Shown here: positions 51,968 to 61,282 of the stretch, piece after piece
How positions within the stretch are numbered: position 1 is the first letter of the stretch
Layout of the letters: each line of letters begins with the position of its first letter
Assembly: GCF_014202505.1 (NCBI RefSeq)
Contig: NZ_JACHGW010000002.1
Location: 992,001-1,056,000, forward strand
Direction: 5' to 3'
DNA: 64,000 nucleotides
Origin: Armatimonas rosea
Lineage (GTDB): Bacteria; Armatimonadota; Armatimonadia; Armatimonadales; Armatimonadaceae
The notes under the pieces: generated by a model
What the model was told of the DNA's origin: nothing
The model's input: the letters and a program-made list of their open reading frames with translations, nothing else
Database searches by the model: none
Made by a program: the position numbers and the translations under genes

Positions 51968-53847
51968 GCCATGCCACGCGCTGGACCGACGGCTTCTGGG
52001 CGGAGCGGGTCGCGACCTGCCGCCAGAGGACGATCCCTGCGCTCTGGAAGCGGATGGAGGGCACCGAGCCGACCCACTACCTCCAGAACTTTCGGATCGC
52101 CGCCGGGCTGGTGACGGGCGGTCCTGAGGTGCGCCACCGGGGCGCGCCCTTCAACGACGGCGACTTCTACAAGTTGCTGGAAGCATCGTGCGCGAGCCTC
52201 GCCCAGCACCCCGATCCCGCGCTTGAAGCCAAGGTCGAGGAGGCTGTCGTGCTGATCGGGAAGGCGCAGCGCCCCGATGGCTATATCCACACTCGCTCGC
52301 AGATCAAGCAGCAAGCCCCGTTCTTAGAGCCCACCGACTTTGAGCTCTACAACATGGGGCACCTGCTGAGCGCCGCCTGCACGCACCACACGGTCACGGG
52401 CCGCGAGAGCTTTCTCACAATTGCCCGCAAGACCGCCGATTTTCTGGAGCGTGCCTTCGCCGCCCCAACCCCACAGCTCGCCCGGTTTGGCATCTGCCCA
52501 TCGCACTATCTCGGGCTCCTCCATCTCTACGACACCACCAAGGAGCCGCGCTACCTCGCCCTGGCCAAGCGCTTTGTGGACATGAAGGATATTGTGCCTG
52601 AGGTGGGGGCGGGCGACGACAACCAGGACCGCGTGCCCTTTCGCCAGCAGACCGAGGCGGTGGGGCATGCCGTCCGGGCGAACTACCTCTACGCCGGAGC
52701 CGCCGCGCTCTTTGCTCAGACGGGAGACCGGACGCTCTGGGCGGTGCTGGAGCGTGTCTGGGAGAGTGTCACCACTAAGAAGCTCTCGCTGACGGGCGGC
52801 TGTGGAGCGCTCTACGATGGGGCATCGCCGGATGGCTCGGAGGAGCAGAAGACCATCACACGGACGCACCAGGCCTACGGGCGCAGCTACCAGCTTCCCC
52901 ACCAGACCGCCCACAACGAGACCTGCGCCAGTGTCGGCCTCGTGCTCTGGGCCTGGGAGATGTTCCAGTGCCAGCCCGAGGTGCGCTACATCGACACGCT
53001 GGAGCAGGCGCTCTACAACACCGTTCTGGCGGGCGTGAGCCTCGGCGGCGATGCGTTTTTCTACAACAACCCCCTCCGCGCCCTGAAGCAACAGCCCGCC
53101 CCGCTCCGCTGGCCCCGCACCCGCGCGGCGTTCTTTAGCTCGTTTTGCTGCCCGCCCAATGTCGCCCGGACGGTTGCGCAGGTGAGCCGCTTTGCCTACA
53201 GCCAAGCCGAAAATGCGCTCTGGGTGAACCTCTATGGGAGCAATACGCTGGAGGCGGAGGGCATCAAACTTGTCCAGGAGACGCGCTACCCTTGGGACGG
53301 CACGGTGACCCTGACAATCACCCAGTGCCCGGAGACGCTCAAGCTGCGGATTCCTGCCTGGGCGGACGGCGCGAGCTTGGCCGTCAATGGCAAGCGCGTG
53401 CGTGAGAAGTGCCTCCCGGGCACCTACGCCACGCTCACCCGCGCCTGGAAAACCGGCGACCGAGTGACCTTGACGCTCCCCCTGCCCGTGCAGCTCATCG
53501 AAGCCCATCCCCTGGTCGAGGAGGCGCGCAACCAGCTTGCCGTCCAGCGTGGCCCGCTCATCTACTGCCTGGAGTCCGCAGACCTGCCGCCTCGCTCGTC
53601 GCTGCTGGATATCGCACTGCCCGGCACCGTACAGCTCACCCCGCGCTTCGATCCCGCGCTCCTTGGGGGCGTTGTCGTGCTGGAGGGCCGCGCCTTGGTG
53701 CGGGTGTCCTCGCCCAAAAACACCGAGGCGCTCTACCGGGTCTATAAGCCCACACCTCCCCGCTCGATTGACCTACGACTGGTTCCCTACTTTGCCTGGG
53801 GAAACCGGGGAAACTCGGAGATGTCGGTCTGGCTTCCCCATGCGTGA
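51952..53847 (+). CDS. GH127 beta-L-arabinofuranosidase-type (DUF1680)
   Basis: The 631-residue protein matches GH127: FNDGDFYKLLEA, DGYIHT, HNETCASVGLVLWAWEMF near residue 320 and FCCPPNVARTVAQVSRFAY near residue 400. The cysteines in the latter form the zinc-thiolate nucleophile site. GH127 removes beta-L-arabinofuranose from plant glycans. No signal peptide is seen, so the enzyme acts on imported oligosaccharides. A beta domain follows (PRFDPALLGGVVVLEGRALV). Confidence 0.92.
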   Translation: MPASLSHATRWTDGFWAERVATCRQRTIPALWKRMEGTEPTHYLQNFRIAAGLVTGGPEVRHRGAPFNDGDFYKLLEASCASLAQHPDPALEAKVEEAVVLIGKAQRPDGYIHTRSQIKQQAPFLEPTDFELYNMGHLLSAACTHHTVTGRESFLTIARKTADFLERAFAAPTPQLARFGICPSHYLGLLHLYDTTKEPRYLALAKRFVDMKDIVPEVGAGDDNQDRVPFRQQTEAVGHAVRANYLYAGAAALFAQTGDRTLWAVLERVWESVTTKKLSLTGGCGALYDGASPDGSEEQKTITRTHQAYGRSYQLPHQTAHNETCASVGLVLWAWEMFQCQPEVRYIDTLEQALYNTVLAGVSLGGDAFFYNNPLRALKQQPAPLRWPRTRAAFFSSFCCPPNVARTVAQVSRFAYSQAENALWVNLYGSNTLEAEGIKLVQETRYPWDGTVTLTITQCPETLKLRIPAWADGASLAVNGKRVREKCLPGTYATLTRAWKTGDRVTLTLPLPVQLIEAHPLVEEARNQLAVQRGPLIYCLESADLPPRSSLLDIALPGTVQLTPRFDPALLGGVVVLEGRALVRVSSPKNTEALYRVYKPTPPRSIDLRLVPYFAWGNRGNSEMSVWLPHA

Positions 53848-53859
53848 AAGAGAAACCCT

Positions 53860-55275
53860 ATGAAAAGACCTACCCCCCCCGCCCCCGTCCAACGGGGGAG
53901 CCTGCTCGTCACTGTCTTGGCGCTGGCCCTCTCGGCGCCCGCCCAGTCCCCGAAGCCCACGCTTGCCTTTCCGGGAGCCGAGGGAGCCGGCGCTCTCACC
54001 CCAGGTGGGCGGGGCGGGCGGGTGATCGAGGTCACGACCCTGGCCGACTCCGGGCCGGGGAGCCTGCGGGAGGCGCTTGCCGCGAGTGGGCGTCGCACCG
54101 TGGTCTTTCGTGTGGGAGGCACGATCGAGCTGAAGTCGCGTTTGTCCATCGACGAGCCCTATATCACGGTCGCGGGGCAGAGCGCCCCCGGCGATGGCAT
54201 CTGCATCAAGGGCGAGACCACGGAGATTAATACCCACGATGTGATTATCCGCTACCTGCGGTTCCGCCGCGGCGAGCTCAAGCGCCGCGACGATGCCCTG
54301 GGCGGCTACCCGCAGGGCAATATCATCCTGGACCACCTCTCGACAAGCTGGGGGCTGGATGAGAATATCTCCCTCTACCGCTGGATCGAGAAGGGCCCGG
54401 ACGGCAAAGACATCAAGCGCCCCACGACCAATGCGACCATCCAGTGGTGCATCTCCAGCGAGGCACTCGACCTCCACAACCACGCCTTTGGCGGGACACA
54501 GGGCGGCAAGAATGTCTCGATCCACCACAATCTCTTCGCGAGCAACACGGGGCGCAACCCGAGTATCGGCTACGGCGACCACGTGGACTTTCGCAACAAT
54601 GTCCTCTTCAACTGGCAGCACCGCACGATCGACGGCGGCGATGCGACGTCGCACTTGAATATCGTCAACAACTACTTCAAGCCCGGCCCGGCCTGCGGCG
54701 ACGGTGATATTCAGTTCCGTGTCTGCCGCCCCCAGCACCTGAACATGTTCGCCGAGGGGACGACCCTGGGCAAGTGGTATGTCGCGGGCAATGTGATGGA
54801 GGGCAACGACAAGGTGACGAAGAACAACTGGGATGGTGGCGTCCAGTTCGATGAGCCTGATATCAAGCGTCTTGGGAGCCTGGAGAAGGTGATCGAGCAG
54901 GTGCGCGGGAGTGCGCCCTGGGACTCCCCCAAGCTCACGGAGCAGAGCGCCGCAGAGGCGTACAAGCTCGTGCTGGAGGGAGTGGGGGCGACCCTCCCGA
55001 GGCGCGACTCCGTGGACAAGCGCATCATCGAGTCGGTGCGCACCGGAAAGACGACTGTGGGCAAGAACGGAATTCTCATCACGCCCGCCGATGCCGGCGG
55101 CTGGCCGAGCTACAAGGGCGGGAGCGCCCCCAAGGACAGCGACCACAACGGCCTCCCTGACACCTGGGAGAAGCGCTACAAGCTCAGCGACCCCAATGGC
55201 GATCCCGACGGCGACGGCTACACGAATCTCGAAGAGTATCTCAATGGAACCAACCCCCATCAAACAACCCCCTAG
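53860..55275 (+). CDS. Secreted pectate lyase-like protein (PL1 type)
   Basis: The 471-residue protein has a signal peptide (LLVTVLALALSAPAQ) and a right-handed parallel beta-helix: FPGAEGAG, TLADSGPGSLREAL, VAGQSAPGDG, DHLSTSWGLDENISL and VSIHHNLFASNTGRNPSIG. These are the PL1-type motifs around the calcium and catalytic arginine region (GRNPSIG). A calcium-binding repeat SDHNGLPDTWEKRYKLSDPNG-like ends the chain. The stop codon lies inside a tandem GC-rich repeat. It is the only clearly secreted enzyme in the cluster. Confidence 0.87.
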   Translation: MKRPTPPAPVQRGSLLVTVLALALSAPAQSPKPTLAFPGAEGAGALTPGGRGGRVIEVTTLADSGPGSLREALAASGRRTVVFRVGGTIELKSRLSIDEPYITVAGQSAPGDGICIKGETTEINTHDVIIRYLRFRRGELKRRDDALGGYPQGNIILDHLSTSWGLDENISLYRWIEKGPDGKDIKRPTTNATIQWCISSEALDLHNHAFGGTQGGKNVSIHHNLFASNTGRNPSIGYGDHVDFRNNVLFNWQHRTIDGGDATSHLNIVNNYFKPGPACGDGDIQFRVCRPQHLNMFAEGTTLGKWYVAGNVMEGNDKVTKNNWDGGVQFDEPDIKRLGSLEKVIEQVRGSAPWDSPKLTEQSAAEAYKLVLEGVGATLPRRDSVDKRIIESVRTGKTTVGKNGILITPADAGGWPSYKGGSAPKDSDHNGLPDTWEKRYKLSDPNGDPDGDGYTNLEEYLNGTNPHQTTP

Positions 55276-56266
55276 CCCCCGCCAGCCCCCTAGCCCCCGC
55301 CAGGCGGGGGAATTTATTAACGAGAACGCACCCTACCCGTCGTGCCATGCCTCGACAATCGCCGAGGTGGCTCCCGGCAAGCTCGTGGCGGCGTGGTTTG
55401 GTGGCACCAAGGAGCGCGACCCCGATGTCGGAATCTGGGTGGCGCGGCAAGAGAGCGGCGTCTGGCTTCCGGCCATCGAGGTCGCCAACGGGGTGCAGGC
55501 CGATGGCTCCCCACGCCTGCCCACCTGGAACCCCGTGCTTTTTGTCGCAGATCAGACACTCTGGCTCTTCTATAAAATCGGGCCGTCGCCGAGCACGTGG
55601 TGGGGAATGGTGACCCGGTCCCGCGATGGGGGCAAGCACTGGAGCAAGCCCGAGCGCCTCCCTGAGGGAATCTTAGGGCCGATCAAGAACAAGCCGGTCG
55701 TCCTCAAAGACGGGAGCTGGCTCGCTCCAAGTAGCACGGAGCCCGACGGCTGGAAGGTCCACTTTGAGCGCTCGACCGACAAGGGCAAGACCTGGACAAA
55801 GACGGAGCCGGTGGTGGGAAATGGCCTGGAGGCGATCCAGCCCAGTGTTCTGTCGCACAAAGACGGGCGGCTGCAAGCGGTCTGTCGGACGCGCAATGGT
55901 GTCCTGGCGAGCACCTGGTCCAAGGACCTGGGCAAGAGCTGGAGCCCGCTAGAGCGGCTCTCCCTACCCAACCCCAACTCCGGGACCGATGCCGTGACCC
56001 TCAAAGACGGACGCCACGTGCTGGTCTACAACCACTCCGCGCCGCCGCCGGAGCGCCCGACCAAGGGGGTGCGCTACCCGCTGGATGTGGCGGTCTCCAC
56101 CGATGGCCTAAGCTGGAAGCGGGCTCTCACCCTGGAAACCGAGCCTTGTGACGCGGGCTACGCCTACCCCGCAGTGATCCAGACGCGTGATGGCAAGATC
56201 CACATCACCTACACCTGGGACCGTAAGAAGATCAAGCACGTGGTCTTGGAGCCACGCGAGCTATGA
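55244..56266 (+). CDS. Sialidase-fold (BNR) exo-hydrolase-like protein
   Basis: The 340-residue protein is read from ATG 55244, 32 bases inside the pectate lyase 3' end. It has Asp-boxes SRDGGKHWSKP, STDKGKTWTKTEP and SKDLGKSWSP and the sialidase N-terminal NAPYPSCHASTIAEV followed by AWFGG. The first 20 residues (PPSPRQPPSPRQ) are encoded by a repeat and are probably not part of the fold. It is translationally coupled to GH78. Confidence 0.75.
   Translation: MEPTPIKQPPSPRQPPSPRQAGEFINENAPYPSCHASTIAEVAPGKLVAAWFGGTKERDPDVGIWVARQESGVWLPAIEVANGVQADGSPRLPTWNPVLFVADQTLWLFYKIGPSPSTWWGMVTRSRDGGKHWSKPERLPEGILGPIKNKPVVLKDGSWLAPSSTEPDGWKVHFERSTDKGKTWTKTEPVVGNGLEAIQPSVLSHKDGRLQAVCRTRNGVLASTWSKDLGKSWSPLERLSLPNPNSGTDAVTLKDGRHVLVYNHSAPPPERPTKGVRYPLDVAVSTDGLSWKRALTLETEPCDAGYAYPAVIQTRDGKIHITYTWDRKKIKHVVLEPREL
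55268..55310 (+). repeat. 18-bp tandem repeat plus hairpin at a gene junction
   Basis: CCCCCTAGCCCCCGCCAG occurs exactly twice, at 55268-55285 and 55286-55303, followed by GCGGGGG that pairs with the last CCCCCGC across CAG. The first unit contains the pectate lyase stop codon, and both units are translated as PPSPRQ in the overlapping sialidase-like gene. Confidence 0.8.
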
Positions 56267-58776
56267 TGCGCCCGATCGAGCTCCGCTGCGACGACTGGCC
56301 TGAGCCGCAGGCCCTCGGGATCGATAGCCCGCAGCCACGTCTCTCCTGGAAGCTGGAGGGCGCGGGCACGCAGAGCGCCTACCAAGTGCTAGTGGGCACC
56401 TCCCCGGAGCTCGCGGAGCTCTGGGACAGTGGCCGGGTGGCGTCTGCGGAGACTGTCTCAATCGACTACGCCGGCAAGCCCTTGGTATCGTCGCAGCGGG
56501 TCTTCTGGCGGGTGCGGGTCTGGGAGGGCACGGGGCAACCCGGTCCCTGGAGCCAGACCGCCGCGTTCACCATGGGGCTGCTGAGCCCGGCGGATCTTAA
56601 AGCGAGCTGGATTGTCGCGCCCGCCGCCACCGAGACACTGCTGCTACGCAAGGCATTCACGCTCCCCGGAGGGCTGAAGCGGGCGACGGTCCATGTGACA
56701 GGGCTGGGGCAGTTTGAGCTCCTGGTCAATGGGCAGAAGGTCGGCGAGAATCTTCTCTCGCCGGGCTGGACCAACTACAACAAGACGATTCTTTATGAGA
56801 CCTTCGACCTGACGGAGAGGCTCAAAGCGGGCGAGAATGTCTTGGGAATGCGCCTAGGCAACGGCATGTACAATGTCGTGCGGCGCAACCGCTTTGTCAA
56901 GTTCACCGGGACCTTTGGGCCGCTCCGTGCGCTGCTCCACCTGCGCCTGGAGCACGTCGATGGCCGCGTGGAGTTTATCGGCACCGACCCAAGCTGGAGC
57001 TGGCATCCGGGCGGGACGACCTTCTCCAATATCTACGGGGGCGAGGACTTCGACTCCCGCAAGGAGCCCACAGGCTGGAGCGCACCCGGCTTTTCGGAGC
57101 GCGATTGGACACCGGCGGTCGTGCTGATTCGCCCGCCGGGAACCCTCCGCGGCCTGAGTGTCTCCGCACCCCCGCTTCAGGTGATCGAGACTCGCAAGCC
57201 CCTTACTAAGATACATCCCCCCGATGGCTCCACGGTCTACGATCTGGGGCAGAACGCATCGTGGGTGCCCAGGATTCGGGTGAGTGGCCCCGCCGGAAGC
57301 ACGCTACGCCTCACGCCGTCGGAGGTTCTCGGCGACGATGGCAAGCCCAACCAGCGGACAATGGGCGGCGGCGACCGGGGCGGCACCTGGTGGCAGTACA
57401 CAAAATCCACCGATGCGCCCGAGGAGTGGTGCCCACGATTTCACTATGTGGGGAGCCGATTTTTTCAGGCGGCGGGCACGGCGCAGCTGGAGAGCCTGGA
57501 GGGGCAGCTTGTCCATGCCAGCGCCGCGCCGGTGGGGCACTTTGCCTGCTCCAACCCGCTTCTCAACCGGATTCGCGAGCTCGTCCGCTGGGCGCAGCGC
57601 TCCAACATGGTCTCGGTTCTGACAGACTGCCCCCACCGCGAGAAGCTGGGCTGGCTGGAGCAGTACCACCTCAATGGCCCCGCGATCCGCTACGAGTTTG
57701 ATGTCAGCCGACACTTTGTCAAGGGCATGAACGACATGGCCGATGCCCAGGATGCCAGCGGCCTGATCCCCAATATCGCCCCCGAGTTCACCAAGTTCGA
57801 GGGGACATTCCGTGCCGCCGCCGAGTGGGGGGCGGCCCTCTTGCTCGTCCCGCTCCAGCACTACCACTTCACCGGTGACCTGTCGCTGATCCGCAAGCAC
57901 TACCCCGCGATGCAACGCTACCTTGCGTACCTGACAAGCCGTGCCAAGGACGATATCCTCGCCGAGGGGCTGGGGGACTGGTACGACCAGGGGCCAAAGA
58001 AGCCTGGTGTCGCGCAGAACACGCCGCCGCCCATAACGGCAACGGCGTTTTATAGCTACCTCTCGCGCACACTGAGCCAGTTTGCCCAGCTCCTCGACAA
58101 GCGCGAGGATGCCACGCTCTACGCCACCCAAGCCGAGCGGGTGCGCCTCGCCTGGGTCAAGAGCTTTGGGACGCACGCATCGCAGTGTGCCTACGCGCTG
58201 GGGTTCGCCCTGGAGCTTGCGGTGCGTTCGGAGCGGGAGAGGCTTCTTGCCGCACTGATCGCGGATCTAGAGCGCAACGGCTGGGCGACCACAGCGGGCG
58301 ATGTGGGCTTTCGCTTTGTGCTTCGTGCGCTGGCCGATGCGGGGCGGAGCGATGTGGTCTACAAGCTACTCACCCAAGAGAGCAAGCCGGGCTATGCCTA
58401 CCAGCTCCAGAAGGGCGCGACCGCGCTCACCGAGGCGTGGGACGCCAACACGGGGGCATCGCACAACCACTTCATGCTGGGCCAGGTGACCGAGTGGCTC
58501 TATCACGACCTCGCCGGAATCCAGCCCGACCCGGCCCGACCTGGCTTCCGCCACACCCTCCTCAAGCCCGCATCTCTCCTCGAGCTGGACTGGGTCGAGG
58601 CACGCTACGACTCCATTCGTGGCACTGTCGGCCTGCGCTGGGAGCGGAGCGGCCAGCGGCTTCGAGTGCGCGCGACGGTTCCCGCCAACACGACCGCGAC
58701 TCTACTGCTGCCAGGCCGAGCCGCCGAGCCGCTTACCCCTGGCACCCACCAACGCGAGGTGATGCTCCATGCCTGA
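56263..58776 (+). CDS. GH78 alpha-L-rhamnosidase
   Basis: The 837-residue protein has the GH78 layout. An N-terminal beta-sandwich (VLVGTSPELAEL; FWRVRVWEGTG) and a second one (RLGNGMYNV) precede an (alpha/alpha)6 barrel with TDCPHREKLGWLEQ near residue 456, then YGMNDMADAQDASGL-like and EFTKFEGTFRAAAEWG. The DCPxRE and EWG acidic residues are catalytic in the family. It lacks a signal peptide. It would remove rhamnose from rhamnogalacturonan or flavonoid-like ends. Confidence 0.93.
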   Translation: MMRPIELRCDDWPEPQALGIDSPQPRLSWKLEGAGTQSAYQVLVGTSPELAELWDSGRVASAETVSIDYAGKPLVSSQRVFWRVRVWEGTGQPGPWSQTAAFTMGLLSPADLKASWIVAPAATETLLLRKAFTLPGGLKRATVHVTGLGQFELLVNGQKVGENLLSPGWTNYNKTILYETFDLTERLKAGENVLGMRLGNGMYNVVRRNRFVKFTGTFGPLRALLHLRLEHVDGRVEFIGTDPSWSWHPGGTTFSNIYGGEDFDSRKEPTGWSAPGFSERDWTPAVVLIRPPGTLRGLSVSAPPLQVIETRKPLTKIHPPDGSTVYDLGQNASWVPRIRVSGPAGSTLRLTPSEVLGDDGKPNQRTMGGGDRGGTWWQYTKSTDAPEEWCPRFHYVGSRFFQAAGTAQLESLEGQLVHASAAPVGHFACSNPLLNRIRELVRWAQRSNMVSVLTDCPHREKLGWLEQYHLNGPAIRYEFDVSRHFVKGMNDMADAQDASGLIPNIAPEFTKFEGTFRAAAEWGAALLLVPLQHYHFTGDLSLIRKHYPAMQRYLAYLTSRAKDDILAEGLGDWYDQGPKKPGVAQNTPPPITATAFYSYLSRTLSQFAQLLDKREDATLYATQAERVRLAWVKSFGTHASQCAYALGFALELAVRSERERLLAALIADLERNGWATTAGDVGFRFVLRALADAGRSDVVYKLLTQESKPGYAYQLQKGATALTEAWDANTGASHNHFMLGQVTEWLYHDLAGIQPDPARPGFRHTLLKPASLLELDWVEARYDSIRGTVGLRWERSGQRLRVRATVPANTTATLLLPGRAAEPLTPGTHQREVMLHA

Positions 58777-61282
58777 GCGCTTTGTTGACCTTGGCCCCGA
58801 TGGCAAGCTGGTCTACGAGACCGACTCGCGGGGCAACCGGGTGCCGGATTTTTCGTATGCCGGCTACCAGGGCGGTGGGATCGCTCTGCCCAACCCGAAA
58901 CCGACACAGACGCTTAAACCTGCTCCCGGCGACAGCACCGCACGAATCCAGGCCGCGCTCGACCGGGGTGGGGTGATCCTGCTCCTGCCAGGGCGCTACA
59001 AGATCAAGGGCCAGCTCCTCATCTGGCGCTCGGGGACGATCCTGCGCGGCACGGGGGCTCAGACAACTCTTGTCGCTACGGGAACTGGGCGGCGGACACT
59101 GATCGAGGTGCGAGGACACCCCCCCCTGGACTCCTCGTGGCCAATACACACGGTCACCGATGCCTATGTGCCCGTCAATGCCACGAAACTCACGCTCGAT
59201 ACCACCGTCGGCCTCTCAGTGGACAGCCAAATCAAGATCCGGCGGCCGAGCCCGAAAGCCTGGCTGGAGCGGATCGGGATGGCCTCGGTTCCCGGACGCC
59301 CCGCGCCGGGCTGGGCCGCCGACAAGATGAACGTGGTCTGGGAGCGGAGCATCGTCGCGATTGGCGGCAATACGCTTACCCTCGATGCCCCGCTCACCTG
59401 TGCCCTCGAACGGGAGCTTGGTGGCGCGGTAGTGCAGTTCACTCTGCCGCGGCGGGTCTCGGAGTGCGGGGTCGAGCACCTAATCTTGGAGTCGGAGTGG
59501 GATAAGGATAACCCGCACGACGAAGAGCACTCCTGGCAGGCAATCGCCCTAGAGTACGCCGAGGACTGCTGGGTAAAAAATAGTGTCGCGCGACATTTTG
59601 TCAGCTCCGCCGTGCGGGTGGGCGAGGAAAGCCGCCGGATCACGGTGCAGGACTGCGCCTGCCTTGCCCCTGTCTCGGAGGTCGCGGGCTACCGTCGCCA
59701 TGCGTTCTACACCGCCGGTCAGCAGACGCTCTTTCTGCGCTGCCGGTCGGAAGACGCCCGGCATGATTTCTGTGTTGGCTGGCTTGCAGCAGGGCCGAAT
59801 GCGTTTGTCCGTTGCCAGACAAAAAACTCCCACTCGTTCAGTGGCCCGATCGAGAGCTGGGCGACGGGAGTGCTCTTCGACAACCTTGAGATGGACGGTG
59901 GCGGGCTTGCCTTCGACAACCGCGAGCTCTGGGACAACGGGGTTGGGTGGGCGGCAGCGAACTGTCTCGCATGGCAGTGCACCGTCCCCCTCCTCACCGC
60001 TCGAACGCCGCCCGGAGCGCAGAACTGGGTGATCGGCTGCTGGGCACAGTTCGTCGGCGACGGTCTCTGGCGCGCTCCCAATGAGTTTGTCAAGCCCGAG
60101 AGTTTATACGAAGCCCAGCTCAAGGAGCGCCAACCCATTCCCGCCCCCCCTGACCCTCGCCCGCTATCCTCGGGCTGGGGGAGACCTTCTCCCCCGCAAG
60201 GTGGGGTTCGGGGCGAGCGACTCACCCTCGCCCACGGGCAGCTCTTGGTCGGGGGCAAGCCCCTTCAAGGCAAGCAGCGCGCGCTGACCTTCTGGCGGGG
60301 GCACCTCCAGCTGGGCCGCGCCGACGATGTCGGGCTGCACCTGACACGCTTCTCTCCCGGAAAGACCGAGCCGGTCGAGGCGCTGATCGAGGACATGCTG
60401 GCGAAAGACCAAGTGGCGCTGCGGCACAACTACGGCCTCTGGTACGACCGCCGCCGCGACGACCACGAGATGATCCGCCGGGTCGATGCCGAGGCCTTTG
60501 CACCCTTTCTGGAGCAGCCCTTTGCGCGAAGTGGCAAGGGAACAAGCTGGAATGGCCTCTCCCGCTACGACCTTGAAAAATACAACCCGTGGTACTTTGG
60601 GCGGCTCAAGGAGTTCGCCCGGCTCGCCGAGCAGAGCGGCCTGGTGCTGATCGCCAGCATGTACTTCCAGCACAATATCCTAGAGGCGGGGGCGCACTGG
60701 GCGGACTGCCCGTGGCGGCCCGTGAACAATATCAACAACACGGGCTTCCCCGAGCCGCCGCCCTACGCCGGCAAGAAGCGCATCTTCATGGCGAAGGCCT
60801 TCTACGACGAGACCCACCCGGTGCGTCGCCGGCTGCACCAGCGCTTCATCCGCCACCACCTGGACGTCTTGGCGGACTGTCCCAATGTCATCTTTCTGCT
60901 CTCCGAGGAGTTCTCCGGGCCGCTCCACTTCACGCAGTTCTGGCTGGAGACGATCGCGCAGTGGCGGCGGGAGACCAAGAAGCGCGTCTTGATTGGCCTG
61001 AGCGCCCCCAAAGATGTCCAGGATGCGATTCTGGCGAGCCCGAAGTACGCGGCGCAGGTGGATGTTATCGACTTCAAGTACTGGTGGCGTGCGGGCAGCA
61101 ATCTCTTTGCCCCCAAAGGAGATCAGGACCTCGCCCCTCGCCAACACGAGCGCGAGTACAAGGGCAAGCGCCCCGACTCTGTCGATCTGGCGGCGATGGC
61201 GGCGGAGTACAAGAAGCGCTTCCCCGAGAAAGCGATTCTCTCCGACTTCGGCAATATCCAACTCCTTGGAGGCTCACATTGA
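58769..61282 (+). CDS. DUF6298 protein: pectate-lyase-like beta helix plus glycosidase-like barrel
   Basis: The 837-residue protein begins with a beta-helix: ILLLPGRYKIKGQLLI and a run of turns to about residue 440. After a repeat-encoded hinge (PDPRPLSSGWGRPSPP) comes a GH-like TIM barrel: VALRHNYGLWYDRRRDDHEM, SRYDLEKYNPWYFGRLKEF, NVIFLLSEEFSGPLHF and VDVIDFKYWWRAG. This is the DUF6298 plan found in rhamnogalacturonan loci. The glutamates in LSEEFSG are the likely acid/base. The start overlaps GH78 by 8 bases. Confidence 0.8.
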   Translation: MPERFVDLGPDGKLVYETDSRGNRVPDFSYAGYQGGGIALPNPKPTQTLKPAPGDSTARIQAALDRGGVILLLPGRYKIKGQLLIWRSGTILRGTGAQTTLVATGTGRRTLIEVRGHPPLDSSWPIHTVTDAYVPVNATKLTLDTTVGLSVDSQIKIRRPSPKAWLERIGMASVPGRPAPGWAADKMNVVWERSIVAIGGNTLTLDAPLTCALERELGGAVVQFTLPRRVSECGVEHLILESEWDKDNPHDEEHSWQAIALEYAEDCWVKNSVARHFVSSAVRVGEESRRITVQDCACLAPVSEVAGYRRHAFYTAGQQTLFLRCRSEDARHDFCVGWLAAGPNAFVRCQTKNSHSFSGPIESWATGVLFDNLEMDGGGLAFDNRELWDNGVGWAAANCLAWQCTVPLLTARTPPGAQNWVIGCWAQFVGDGLWRAPNEFVKPESLYEAQLKERQPIPAPPDPRPLSSGWGRPSPPQGGVRGERLTLAHGQLLVGGKPLQGKQRALTFWRGHLQLGRADDVGLHLTRFSPGKTEPVEALIEDMLAKDQVALRHNYGLWYDRRRDDHEMIRRVDAEAFAPFLEQPFARSGKGTSWNGLSRYDLEKYNPWYFGRLKEFARLAEQSGLVLIASMYFQHNILEAGAHWADCPWRPVNNINNTGFPEPPPYAGKKRIFMAKAFYDETHPVRRRLHQRFIRHHLDVLADCPNVIFLLSEEFSGPLHFTQFWLETIAQWRRETKKRVLIGLSAPKDVQDAILASPKYAAQVDVIDFKYWWRAGSNLFAPKGDQDLAPRQHEREYKGKRPDSVDLAAMAAEYKKRFPEKAILSDFGNIQLLGGSH
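60156..60217 (+). repeat. Palindromic element inside the DUF6298 gene
   Basis: CTCGCCC (60156-60162) pairs with GGGCGAG (60211-60217) as an outer arm. GGGGGAGA-CCT-TCTCCCCC at 60177-60195 is a perfect inner hairpin. The element keeps the frame and encodes a proline/glycine hinge between two domains, as intragenic palindromes of other bacteria do. Confidence 0.7.

Noticed and set aside
52324-53508. 394-codon open frame on the - strand opposite GH127
   Set aside because: Antisense shadow with no domain, while the + strand has all GH127 motifs.
53773-55263. 496-codon open frame on the - strand opposite the pectate lyase gene
   Set aside because: Valine/alanine/arginine-rich shadow of a GC-rich gene. 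The + strand frame has a signal peptide and clear lyase motifs.
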